Part shown: positions 35,729 to 46,758 of the stretch, one piece after another
Layout: each line of letters begins with the position of its first letter
Numbering within the stretch: position 1 is the first letter of the stretch
DNA from: Ziziphus jujuba
Lineage: Eukaryota > Streptophyta > Magnoliopsida > Rosales > Rhamnaceae
Assembly: GCF_031755915.1 (NCBI RefSeq)
Contig: NC_083389.1
Coordinates: 372,001 to 436,000 of the forward strand
Direction of reading: 5' to 3'
Length of the DNA stretch: 64,000 nucleotides
Notes under the pieces: generated by a model
Databases searched by the model: none
The model's input: the letters and a program-made list of their open reading frames with translations, nothing else
Told to the model about the DNA's origin: nothing
Program-made: the position numbers and the translations under genes

Positions 35729-36070
35729 ATTTTTTGGGAAAAAAAAGTCTTTGCCTACAAGGCTCCGCTACTGGTTACATGCATATGAAAAAAAATGATT
35801 CTCTAAATATTTGCAAATCAAAGGATTACACAATTTAATAATATTTCATTTGAAAGACCATAGCAAATCATAAAAATAACATAAAATTGCCATATCATAA
35901 ACTGTAATAGCACCATACATACATGCATACATATTAATTATGACTGCCTTAGCTAGGCAACCTCAACATAAGATAGCACAAAAGGCCATGATAATGTGCG
36001 TATCATGACATTATTCCACACACAATACATGATGCATGCTTATTACTTATGACTAGTGCTAGCTAGCAAC

Positions 36071-36786
36071 CTAGTTGTTGCTTTTGAACTTTGGTGTGAG
36101 TACTGCTCGAATTTCAGGGAAATTGCCATTAGTAATTGAAACATGGGTGAAGCATCCATCATAGCTGCTAGAGTTTTGATTAAGAGGCAGCTTTTGTTTT
36201 ATCACATCCCAGTCAACCTTAGCTGGTGCACGGACTTCAGTGTATACCTACATTCAATATATAAGAACATATAAATACAATTATATATGTCTTGTAATGA
36301 TTGTTTTGGGTTAAAATGACTAATAGTGAATTTGATAAAACTAATAAACTAATAGCATATATTTATATGATCATGTGCCTAAAATCTAAATGCTAAATTC
36401 ATGCATGCATGATTATACATGTATGGACAAGCAGTGACATAAACCAGTACAATATTAATTTAAATATAATGTATACTAGCTTGCTAGCTTAATTATATAG
36501 TTATTAGATTTTCTATGACATCGGCTTTATTGTCCAATGCCACAATCCATTGAATCTCTCCTCCTTTATCATTCATGCCACAATCGACGACACCCCCTAA
36601 TGAACAAGCAAGTGATTCACAAGCGCTGAGATAAAGAAACGAATGCCACTCTCCTATGCCAACTTTTGGTGGGTATAGAACATTTACAGTGCCACCAGAC
36701 CAATCTTTGTGCTTCCCCTTATACTCTATAATCTCTCCAATGCCATTAAAAATTTGGCCAAATGTGAACAAACCGCCAGTGGCCAT
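36071..36786 (-). CDS. J6: JIP23-like gene, best-preserved copy, defective splice donor
   Basis: Minus strand. Exon 1 36,505-36,786 (94 codons), exon 2 36,071-36,247 (58 codons and TAG). Exon 1: MATGGLFTFGQIFNGIGEII, KDWSGGTVNVLYPPKVGIGE, WHSFLYL, GGEIQWIVALDNKADVIENL. Exon 2: VYTEVRAPAKVDWDVIKQKL, YDGCFTHVSITNGNFPEIRA, VLTPKFKSNN. Both exons are open and the acceptor is TAG|GTATAC. The donor, GT in J5, is AT here (CTA|ATAACT); without splicing the frame ends after ITI, giving 97 residues. A Trp-to-Leu change (VALDN for VAWDN) hits a residue shared by the other copies. ATG context AAGGCATGGCC is favourable. Family call (JIP23-like, biochemical role unknown) is my recognition of pattern, not a search. 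Possible alternative: transcribed pseudogene. Confidence 0.6.
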
Positions 36787-36932
36787 GCCTTGGATCTACT
36801 AAATCAATTACTATATTTTTAAGCAAGTACCAAAGAAAATAGCTCAATTGTTCGTTGTCTATCAAAACTACGTATCTACATGTATATATATAGAAACTTT
36901 GTGCTAGTGTCGCGCATCAAGCATTGATTAGG

Positions 36933-36957
36933 CACGTGACAAATAGCTATAAATAAG
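36933..36957 (-). promoter_or_regulatory. J6 putative core promoter: TATA and G-box
   Basis: On the minus strand CTTATTTATAGCT (36,945-36,957) followed by CACGTG (36,933-36,938), about 150-160 bases before the ATG at 36,786. TATA element and order are conserved in the other modules. CACGTG is a plant bHLH/bZIP site also used in jasmonate responses, but here it lies downstream of the TATA, so its role is uncertain. Confidence 0.4.
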
Positions 36958-37004
36958 TGGAAACACAAGGAATTGGGTGGTAATTACTATATCAATATCT
37001 TACA

Positions 37005-37016
37005 CACGCGCACACG

Positions 37017-37055
<39 letters not shown>

Positions 37056-37056
37056 T
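37005..37056. repeat. Microsatellite (AC)n(AT)n upstream of J6
   Basis: AC/GC-type dinucleotides then AT dinucleotides, at the same module position as in J2, J4 and J5. Confidence 0.85.
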
Positions 37057-37389
37057 AATGTACATGTTTACAAATAAAAGACTCTGGATCCATCCCAGTG
37101 GTTAGGCTGGTTAATTAATTCATTTCAGATTAAATTCCACACCTACCATAAATCATAATTTAAATTTACGATAAAAAAAATTTATTATTTTAAATAGGTT
37201 ATCATATTTATTACATAGATGTTTTTATATGGTCTTGTTAAATTTAAAATATATGGTTTTTATTTTTATTTTTTGTTACGATAAAGTGTATTATTTTACA
37301 ATTTTTTATTGTAATATTTTTTTTTAAAGAAAAAATCTTGGTTTACAAGGCTAAGAAATGGCTCACTAAGTATTTGCAAACCAATAAGA

Positions 37390-37860
37390 GATTAAAAATG
37401 CTGAATGCCTCATGTTTATGCTGCCTTATTGAGGGATGGGAGATATTACGATAAGAAACCAGACGTGCTTCGAAGTTTAGATCCATTCACAATGACAATC
37501 ATCAAAGATGCACCCCACCAACAAAATGGATATGAATGTGTTGTCATTTGAAATTAACTTCTATTGATGATATTTTATTGTGCTTAAATGTCAGAAAAAC
37601 AAGATTGCTTTTTGTTTATATTTGATTTCATTTATAATTTTTCGACCCTCTTACATGGTGCATACAAACATTAATTTGTTACTTCCTTGACACTATTTCA
37701 TGAATGCAATTATATAGGGGTGATTGTGGGGTGTTTGCTTTGAAGTTTATTTAGGACAGGAGCAATGATGATGATTTTTTATTTAGGCCATAAGACATTC
37801 ATTGGTTTAGCAAGAAATATACTGTTGAGTTGTACTTTAATAAATTTTCAATTTAGATTT
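37390..37860 (+). pseudogene. Ulp1-like (C48) protease remnant of a DNA transposon
   Basis: Follows the abrupt end of the J6 module at about 37,385. Plus-strand frames with stops read DAPHQQNGYECVVI near 37,510 and GDCGVFALKFI, then FLFRP and FSKKYTVELYF near 37,720-37,845. DCGVF..K is the catalytic-Cys block of Ulp1/SUMO-protease-like C48 domains, which plant CACTA and Mutator-like elements often carry. The rest of the domain, including the His, is not recognisable. The neighbouring CCATCGGTAAT repeats support transposon origin. Short and broken, so moderate confidence only. Confidence 0.4.
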
Positions 37861-38675
37861 TATGTTTTTGACTTTGACATCCAATTTTACTACTTTCATG
37901 ATGTGTATTTACACCATAGAAGATGTTCATTTCAACCTCATTTAATGATAAGAATCATCGTAAAGAAAATAAAACAAAAAAGAGTTGTGAAAATTGTACA
38001 AATTTTCTATTGAGCATGATTACTGACATGTCATCGGTATCATCAATGCAAACCATCGGTAATCCCATCCAAATTAAGGAATTCATGCTGGACGATTTAC
38101 CGATGGACACCATCGATAATACCAATGGCCTATCGGTAATAGTTCATTCTCAAAGATTTCAATTCCATTCAACATAATAAAACACATCTACTTTGACAAT
38201 GTGTATTTGGACCATATAACATGATCAAAGCAACTTTGTTTCATGATACGAATCATGGTAAAAAATAGAAAACACAAAGAGTTGGAAAACAGTGCAAAAA
38301 TTACAGATGAACATAATTACCGATGGAAGTCATTGGTAATCCACTAAATTTTTTGGAAGCTTGTAGGAAAATTTATCGATGGACACCATCGGTAATAGAC
38401 AATTTTCAAAATTTTCAACCGAATTGACCATAATTGAATACATTACTTTGATATTGTATATTTGCACCAAGAACATGCTCAATGCAACTTTATTTCATGA
38501 TAATAATGAAAGTAAAGAAAAGAAAACAAAAAAAACGAGTTGGAAAAGCCAAAAATTACATATTAACTTGATTAATGATGGGCCATCGATAATCCAATAA
38601 ATTTTTTTCACATGTTTCTTTAATAATTACCGATGGAAACCACTGGTAATACCAGTGGTTCATCGGTAATTACTA
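37861..38675 (+). repeat. Subterminal-type repeats with CCATCGGTAAT motif
   Basis: Three units of about 260-280 bp (near 37,880, 38,185 and 38,440) share TTTGACAATGTGTATTTG..ACCAT, CAA(C/G)TTTATTTCATGATA and AAAACACAAAGAGTTGGAAAA. Each carries ATTACCGATGG and CCATCGGTAAT in opposite orientation, roughly ten occurrences in all (for example 38,100-38,145, 38,318-38,335, 38,379-38,398, 38,627-38,672). Suits transposase-binding repeats at the end of a CACTA- or Mutator-like element. Confidence 0.7.
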
Positions 38676-41600
38676 TTGACAAGATGAAGAATATTAGCGA
38701 ATGGGGTATAGAAAGACCAGAGCACCAGGGCTTTTGAGATTCGTTCGGGAACAAAATAACACAACAACTAGGACCAGTCGAAGACGACATCGTTTTGTCC
38801 TTCGAAGACAAAGAAAAACTGTAGTACTTGTTCTTCTTATTCTTCTCCAAAACCTGTGGCCCAACCGTCATCTTAAGCATCCATTTTGTATAGGTTTCCT
38901 GTTCAAATTAACATTGAAAATGCAGATAAGCATAAACCGAAATGTTCAACTAAAAAGTTCAACTAAATTGCATTTACTTAGCACAGTTTGAAAAGTTCAA
39001 CTACAAAAGTTATTTCATAGTTAACCATTAAATATGAGTGAGTGTAACAGGAAAATGCTGACAAACTTGTGCAATATTTTCAGGTCCAACCTTTGATATA
39101 TTTCCTTGCTTCCCAATGTTCACTTCGAGAGACATAACTAACCCTTCTCTAAAAGGATCAATAGTAGGATTTGTAAATTGTAGGGTGGAAAACAAAAAAA
39201 TCTATCAACTACTAACATATAGGGTTAAGACCAAGTGCCAATATGAAAGAAGAGCACTCAAGATTCCTGCTAATGTCCAATCTATTTATTTAAAGGTAGA
39301 GAAGATTATATAGATGAACATGAATTTGGGGGACAGAAAGAAAAAGGACTTGAAAGAGTATCATTTCATAAAAATAATAATGTTGTTATGCCTATGTATG
39401 AATGTGTACCACAATGATGCGTATGATATTTTGTTCATTAGCCAATTACAGTAGCTCGTGTAGGAACACAACATATTGAGGTTATTTTTAATAACATAAA
39501 GTGCAATGCAACCCATAACTCATTGGAAGAAACTTAAAATATTAATCAACAAAATGGATGAACATCTTGACTTTTAAAATTAATATTAGCAAACAACAAG
39601 AATGTATGATTAAGTAAAAAAGGAAATATAAAAAGTTCTTCAAGAACTCAACTAGAAAAATCTATTCTAATGTGTTATGCAAGACATTGCATCAAGCATT
39701 CTTCATGAATTTATTAGAACCATCCTACCAAATATGGAAACACCTTCACCTAGAACCACGTACCATAGGATGTGCATCCTACAAATGATAGCACAAAGAA
39801 GAATGGAAAGCACACAAAGCAACATCACTATTGATATTTAAAAGTACAAGCCAGAATAACGAAAGAAACTAATATCATAAAGCTAGACCTGTATGTAAGG
39901 AAATTATATGTCCTTTAGCCTACATTGAAGTTGAGATATGTCCAACCTTTTGATTATAGGTTCAAAAATTTCAACCTGCTATTATTTTGGAAATGGAAAC
40001 AGAATTACAAGCCTATTTAAAGTTTACAAAAACCATAGCTTTAAGAACTCACAAGCTATGTCAATCTGGATAACTACTAAGATCACATGCCTTTTTCTAG
40101 AAGGACTTTAAAAAGCAACTCAAAAATTGTATTAACCAAATCTACTAGAAAAAGAGGCAACGTAAAGGAAAATTTTATCAATAAAAACAATGACATTAAA
40201 AGATGAAATAGATGTAAAATTAGACAGCAAACATAATGATTCAACAATCTACCTTTGTAAAACTTCCGTGGGGTGTGTCCCTAATTTTATCTTTTGAGGG
40301 ATTTACCATCAGTCGAAAATGGAAATGAAGTTGTCCACTAGTGCAAGAGATTGAAAACCATTGGGTTGTTCTATTGTAAAGATGTAAGAGAAATCAAATA
40401 AAAGCATTAGAAAATCGCCCTCTGACAGATCAAGAAATTGGTATGCAACTTAACTACGTTCCAAGTATGTTCAGAGCCAGAAATGCCAAGTAAAACTTCT
40501 CTCTCAAGATGTAACATATATACTTTCTCAGAATTCCTTGTCTTTGAAGAAACAAAAGCATGCCTAGGACAGGGAAGTAAAATGAAAAAAGGTAAAACTA
40601 AACATTTAGGAATATTCAATCAAAATGAGGACACAAATGAAGGTGCAACTCATACCTTTCTAAATGCATATATGCAATAGGTCCTCCATATCCAAACATG
40701 CCAAAAAAGGGCTGCATAACCAAGATATGCTTAAAAGATAAATTTCAATGAGTAAACACTAAGAAGATAGTGGACATAGGACATAACTTTCAAACAAATT
40801 GTACTTCAAATTTGGAGGAAGAAATGCATAGATAAGGTACATGTAGGAAATAAGAGGTAGACTTATCTTTATATTAGAATGAAACATACATGAACAAGCT
40901 ACAAAAGTCAGTATCTAGTTTTCATCATATAAATAGGTGTACGCACAAGATAAAAGCAAAATAAAAAGATATTGAAAACAGATTTTACCATAAGGTATGG
41001 AGGTTTTGACCCTATTGCCTGTCCTTTCGAAGACCTATGAAGTGATGTGCCCATCTTTCCCCATATATAATACATGTAAGTGACACCATTTGGGGAGCAC
41101 AAAAACCTCATAGAACATTGAAATCATAATTTCAAAATAACACTTATTATCATAATAAAAATAATGAAAAATGTATTTTCTTATAAGGTTGTTAAGGTTT
41201 TAGTTCTTTCGCAAGTTCTTCTTTCGTTTGACATTAGCATATCCACTTTATATGGAAAACAATTTCCTTAATTCATTATGCCTCTTTGAAGTACCAATCG
41301 TTTGTTCAAGAAATCACATCAAGAATGAACATTAAAAAGAAAATATAAAGAAGAGCACATAATCAATGTGAAATTTGGCCAATTAAACACTAGAGCATAA
41401 GAAAATTAAACACTGATGAAGTGCCAGCAATAAATTAATTGGAAGTCCAGGTCCAAAGTGCTAATCTAACGAAAACTAATGAAAAAAGACTTAGTTAAAT
41501 TTTAACATTTGACGAAAAATTTTATTAGTGGGTCATTGTAAAGAATGACATGCTAAACTTCCAGAAGAAAAATCCGCAACTCTGCCGCACCAAAGCTTTC

Positions 41601-42427
41601 CATATAACCATTGGCAAAAAACATGTTCTAGCTAACAACTTAATCATAATGATGGAATTGTAACACATATTACTATCACCTTATTCTCGCATTCAGAGTA
41701 TAAGCAAGCACAACCTTTCAACAGAAAATTCCATTCAAAACCTCTGAAGGAACCTTAAAAAAATAATAATAATAAATTAACAAAAGGTACCGTTACGAAT
41801 GAAAAGCTAGGCATAAATTAAAAAAGGGCACCATTACGGATGAAAAGCTAGACATACTTGTGGCTTCAAGTTAGGATGAGAAGGTGATTCATCCAAGGAT
41901 ATACTAGTATGTTAAAGATTGAGCACCGCTTTGACCGACCATGAGGTCTTAACCGAGAGATCATCAGAGCTTCGAATTTCCTATGAGTGTGCTTTGATTT
42001 GCAATACAATCGAACAAAATTGATGAGGAATACTCCATTATCGATTGAAGGAGGCTGAGCAGCTATTGGAGGAGGAGTTAAGGAGCTGAGTAATGGGACT
42101 GGTGACTGAGTACTGTGATGCCATAGCAGAGATCGTAGAGAAAGAGAGAGTGAGAGGGAAAAGGATTGTACTACAACCCTATACCTGAGATCATAGATAA
42201 AGACAAAGTGAGAAAGAAAAGGATAGTGTGGAGATGAAGGAAAAGGAAATGGAATGAATAACTCAAAAAAAAAAAAAAATGAAGACAGATAACAGAGAGA
42301 GAGAGGGGTCTGAAACCACAACCACCTGCCTTCTAACTTACTTACACCCTCTATCTCTCTCCTTGGCATCTACTGCTTGTTCCTTATCTTGATGTAAACC
42401 CACACCTACTCTCTCTCATTCTCTTTA

Positions 42428-42461
<34 letters not shown>

Positions 42462-42990
42462 TCCACTACTTCGTAGTCAATGTCATATGTGTCGTGGTCC
42501 ACCATTTGGATGCCTCAAATTGAGCATAAAACCTCCTTCCACATCTTTGAGATCGTCCTTCGAATTCAACCAGAGAAAGCACTTGAATATGAGAAAGGTT
42601 ACTAGTAAGAGAAATCGGGAAATTGGATGTGAAATGTGGTAGCTGGGACATTGGTAAGAGGGAGAAAAAAATTGTATGGCTTTATTGAAAAGGGGTAGAG
42701 TTGCCATAATGAAAAGAAGGCGGGTAGATAAAAAAAGGTTAAAAGAGGAGGGATATTTTTCATTAAGAGTCTCAAAATAAGGGCATTTGCCTGAATTCTC
42801 CATATAAAATTAGGGCCATAAATATTTGTTATATTTTTCAATGATATATTCTATAAATTAATGATATATCAATTATTTATCCTTGTAAGAATAATTTTTA
42901 AAATAAAATTATTTTTAAGAGATCTATTCTTAATAATTGTATTATTAAAGGCCTTGAAAAATTATTTAAAATTTTTTTTATGTTAAAAAA
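38676..42990. other. No recognisable gene
   Basis: Less repetitive than its surroundings. Open frames up to 167 codons (41,866-42,369, minus) are made of low-complexity Ser/Leu/Phe runs from CT/GA tracts and are not convincing. CT-rich tracts at 42,291-42,305 and 42,425-42,461. Possible exon-like pieces on the minus strand (for example MFGYGGPIAYMHLER near 40,650-40,700) match nothing I can name. May be interior or captured DNA of the transposon to the left. Confidence 0.4.
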
Positions 42991-42994
42991 AAAA

Positions 42995-43128
42995 GGTATA
43001 TTACATTACATATCTTAGAAGTTTCTTTTAATTATAACCAGATACCTTTATGAAGTTATAAAAATATAAGCACGAAGATATTCGGTTGTAATAAAAAAAA
43101 ACTTCGAGGGTGTGCAGTGTAATATACC
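42995..43128. mobile_element. MITE-like element of 134 bp
   Basis: Perfect 11-bp terminal inverted repeat GGTATATTACA / TGTAATATACC, with similarity reaching about 17 bases further in. No coding capacity. Flanked by A-runs on both sides, so a target duplicate cannot be defined. Superfamily not assigned. Confidence 0.6.
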
Positions 43129-43139
43129 CTTAAAAAAAA

Positions 43140-43390
43140 GTAATAGACAATGCTTTTTCAAAAAAGTATCGCCCCTTTTACCACATTTAGTGACCCTTTT
43201 TTAGAAAAGCGTCACCTATTCTAACATTTAGCGATGCTTTTGAAAAGTATGTTATCCTAATATTTATCGACACTTTAGAAAAGTGTCGCTTATTTTAGTA
43301 TTTAGAAACGCTTTTCAAAAAAAGTGTCGCTTATTTACATATTTAGTGATGCTTTTATAAAAAAAGTGTTGCCTTTTATTTATTTTTTTT
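43140..43390. repeat. Array of about six 40-bp hairpin repeats
   Basis: Units near 43,143, 43,187, 43,226, 43,261, 43,301 and 43,343 have the form ATTTAGCGATGCTTTT then AAAAGTGTCGC. Each unit is itself a hairpin. The motif resembles subterminal repeats of plant CACTA elements and the hairpin core of the 220-bp array. Confidence 0.75.
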
Positions 43391-43399
43391 TTCCTTCCA

Positions 43400-45310
43400 A
43401 TTTGAAAGTTGCTTTTAGTTTTCTCAAATTATGACTGTTTAATAGTTAAATTCAGGCAAAATAATTAATAGACAACAACGTTCAAATAAATATTTGCATA
43501 ACAAACTAATATTTCCAATAAATGAAAGATTAACTCATATAATAATTTTATTATTTTAAAATTAACAATTTGCTAGATAGTTAATACATATTTAATAGAT
43601 AGGAAATAAAAATACGATAAATTTAATTATTTTGAAAATTTTAATAGATAGTTAATAAAAATATGAATAAAATAATACTAAAATATTAATTAAATATATT
43701 AATTAGCAATATGAAGATAATAATTAATCCTTTATTTAATTGATTTGTATTTCAATTTTAAATTAATTATTTTTTAAATTAATAAAAATTTGACAAAATT
43801 AATTATTTTATAATTTAGAAGCATTAGTAATGTGATTCCGCCCGAGCCCGCTCAACCGATAACCCGCTGGGGTGCTGACCCGACATGGATGAAGACTAGG
43901 CCAATCACAAAAGCTCAAATTAAGAGATTTAAGGACAACCTGGGAGCATTTATGTAGGGGATAATCAATCTCAACAGAGCTTGTCCATACTTGAAGATAC
44001 AAGGCCTATTCTAAGCATCCAAGTGGTGGAAGCCGATACGAAACCGGGTAGTAGTTTTGGTGCAAATATGGACAACTGGCAGCATGAAATGGTTCCAACT
44101 CTTTATGGATTCAATACATATGTCTAAAAGGATATGGAATCAAGTCAATCCAGCTTCAAAGGCATTCAAGAAGGGGTTGTACGGACAGCTTCAAAGTTGG
44201 CCTGTTTTTTATTGTATTTTGTGCTAACTTTACTGTATTTTGCTGAGTTGGCTTTTTCTTCCTCTTCCAAGCATGGGCAATGTGTGGTACTTCATATTCA
44301 GCTTATTTGGCATCCTAAAAACCATATTGAAGCTGATTTGGAGTTCAAATTGGTCAAAGATTGGTCAAAATCAACTTAGTCAAAAAGCTAGTATTTTGGT
44401 TTCCTAATTTGATTCTACTTTTTGTTTTAGGAAATTACCATTACTTTTTAGTTTTTATTTATTTATTTTCTGGAACAATAAGTTTAGGAAATTTATTATT
44501 TTATTATTTTCATTGTGAATTAATTAATTCCTAATTCAAAATAAAGGAATTAATTAATCCAAATTAGATTAGGAAAGGAGTGAGAATTTCGGCCACCATA
44601 GGAAACTACTTTGTATGGCCGGTTTTCCCTTTGTTTTTAGGGCTTTATTTCATGGATTTGTAGCCTATTTAAAGGATTATTTTTCAATAAGAATGAAGCT
44701 TGAATTTTACACAGAAAATTATTTGTGAGATTGAATTCTCTTTGTTCTTTTGAACACCTAAAACACCATTAGTGAATGAGTGTTTTAGTTTGACTTATCG
44801 ATAGGCCTTCCATCACCTATTGTGGCATCTTCATTATGTACCAAGGTTTCTAATCATAGGTTGGTTAGAGGTTGAGGTGACTATTACGTTCGTATCAATT
44901 AGGCGATACTTTTAACATCCAAAGCGTTAGCTCTTGTCTTAATTTTTGAAATTTTAATTAATTTATGTTGTATTCGTACGTATATAAATATTAAATATAT
45001 TAATTAACAATATAAAACAAAATAATTAATCTATTCATTTAATTTATTTGTGATTCAATTTAAAATTAATTATTTTTTAAATTATTACAAGTTGGATAAA
45101 ATTAATTTTTTTATAATTTAAAACAATTAGAGTACACTTTTAATAAAATGGTGTCACCTATTGTCTTAATTTTTGATAGTTTAATTAATTTTATATTTTA
45201 TTCATATTGCTATAAACATTAATCGATAGTTAATAAAAATATGATAAATTTAATTATTTTAAAAATACATAGGCGACACTTTTTATGATAAAAGCATCGT
45301 GTATTTATTT
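43400..45310. repeat. Second locus of the 220-bp repeat
   Basis: 43,640-43,827 and 44,898-45,310 carry the same landmarks as the array at 3.1-8.5 kb: ATTAATTAGCAATATGAAG, ATTATTTTATAATTTA, and the core GCATTAG|GCGATACTTTTAACAT. About three units, split by solo LTR D exactly at the start of a hairpin core. 43,400-43,640 is AT-rich, no gene. Confidence 0.75.
43828..44897 (+). mobile_element. Ty3/gypsy solo LTR, copy D
   Basis: 1,070 bp between perfect target duplicates ATTAG (43,823-43,827; 44,898-44,902). Starts TAATGTGATTCCGCC (TG end mutated to TA), ends GTTCGTATCA. The pol-derived part reads KTRPITKAQIKRFKDNLGAF and then a stop. No internal sequence, so a solo LTR. Confidence 0.9.
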
Positions 45311-45797
45311 GAATTTTTACTTTTAATTTTTTACCCATGAAATGTACCGTTTAGAATATGAATCAAATGTACTAAAATATTATAAATAAGTGGTAATTTA
45401 CACAAAAATGAATAAATATTAAGCAAATTAGTTTTTCTTTCAAATTTTAAAATCATTTGTATTTGCCTCCAAATTTTTCAAGCCTCACCGTTTGATATTT
45501 TAAAATCATAATTAATATTTTAAAAAATATTGGGTGTGTTTTTCAACCCCCATCTTTTTACCAAGTACAAGCCCTAAAAGATCTAAACTTTGTTGTGCAT
45601 TAAGAAGACTTGAATAGTCGGGTTAGCTGGATTTTGTGGATTTCTTCTTTCTTTTTCCTCTGCCTCTGTCGATGAACACATATTCACTAGTTTCTCTTCC
45701 ATTTTGAACAGTGGCCATGCTAGGTTCATCGGTGCATGTCCTTTTTAGACCATTTTTTGTTTTTTTTTTTTCTTGCTTGATTGCTGGATTTTTTTGT
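45311..45797. other. Spacer before the plastid insertion
   Basis: No gene or repeat recognised. AT-rich to about 45,530, then more balanced sequence up to the abrupt start of rpoC2-like DNA at about 45,798. Confidence 0.4.
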
Positions 45798-46271
45798 TTA
45801 AACCAGCACTTTTGATGTTATTTGACAATAATTTCTATATGTCTATTATGGATCTGGATCCTCGGCCTTGATAAACCTTTTGGATCTTATTAACCAAAGA
45901 GATATGAGTTTTCACTATAGTTAGCTCAGCACCAATCAAGAATCCCCAAGGAATTCTAAGAACTCTTGTTATATGTTCGTTCCAGCTCTCAACCCTCTTT
46001 TCTAGGTTCATCCATATTGAATCAATCGAACGAACTTCTAACACTTGTTCCACTTTTGGAAGACCCTATGCTATATCACCATATCTCGATTTTTCATATA
46101 TAAATGTAACTAATGTATCTCCTTTGGAAAGTATTTCTCCATAATGGCCATGAACAGTTGCTCCTAGAGTGGCCAAATAAGGCTTTGCTGATCTTATTAC
46201 TACAGAGTCAATCTGAACAATTATAACTTGGCCTGATTTTAGGTATGGCCCTTTTTTAGCTATACATACAT
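45798..46271 (-). pseudogene. rpoC2: rpoC2 fragment (copy 1 of duplicated segment)
   Basis: Plastid RNA polymerase beta'' subunit, C-terminal third. Minus strand reads [60 protein letters not shown] and [21 protein letters not shown] stop lies after GDIA. At 46,271 it is cut by the gypsy LTR end (target duplicate TACAT); the upstream part continues at 50,344. At the low end (45,798) it stops inside a segment still recognisable as the family's ITSKVLV. 45,798-46,044 recurs almost identically at 49,239-49,481. Confidence 0.9.
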
Positions 46272-46400
46272 TGATACGAACCTAGGATAACCTGCTCCTA
46301 AACCCATATTATATTAGCCCGGATCTTTAATTAAGTTCAAGTTCTAATGGAATGGACCTCAACCCTTAACCAACCTGTGGTTAGAAACCTTGGTATAATG
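46272..46400 (-). mobile_element. Ty3/gypsy LTR, copy E: end piece of a split LTR
   Basis: 129 bp from TGATACGAACCTAGGA to CCTTGGTATAATG, matching the ends of LTRs B and C. Preceded by target duplicate TACAT (46,267-46,271). The rest of this LTR, with the partner TACAT, lies at 49,482-50,343 (copy F); about 155 bp in the middle are lost. Confidence 0.85.
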
Positions 46401-46758
46401 TTATAAATTCAAATTAAAAAAATAAGGACTTGTGTTGGATTGGCACTACATAGCTAACTGACATATAGACAAATAAGGTATAAAGATGCAAGAAAATGTA
46501 GTAACGAAACAAAAACAAAGAAGTAGAAAAAAGCTCGGATTTAGTCAATCAATCAATATAAGTAAAAGAAAAAAGCTTAATCCCCCTTTTTATTTGTTCA
46601 TAGGAATCCAACTAACCCCCATTACCATTAATGGTAATACCCAAAATCAAAAGTAGGAATAACAAATTAAAAGAGACTAGCAGAGAAAAGACTATACAAA
46701 GCTCTCTACGAGTGATCTCCACCTTTTTTATTTATATATTTCATTTTGATATATTTCA
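46401..46758. other. Probable plastid spacer near rps16
   Basis: No gene. Style and position suggest sequence downstream of rps16, but I recognise no diagnostic motif. A short palindrome ACCATTAATGGT lies at about 46,624-46,635. Confidence 0.3.

Noticed and set aside
36493..36510. J6 donor as a U12-type AT-AC intron
   Set aside because: U12 AT-AC introns start ATATCC and end AC; here it is ATAACT with an AG acceptor, and the paralogue has GT.
35678..36938. G-boxes (CACGTG) as proof of jasmonate control
   Set aside because: Six bases, downstream of the TATA element, mutated in J4 and J5; listed only as a possible site.
38701..38991. Open frame of 96 codons, basic N-terminus
   Set aside because: Overlaps an antisense frame of similar length and lies at the edge of a transposon repeat block; nothing recognisable.
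40600..40720. Exon-like FFGMFGYGGPIAYMHLER on the minus strand as part of a transporter gene
   Set aside because: Single short piece; neighbouring frames do not extend the similarity and no family could be named.
41866..42369. Open frame of 167 codons on the minus strand
   Set aside because: Made of low-complexity Phe/Ser/Leu/Pro runs from CT/GA tracts; no domain, no intron support.
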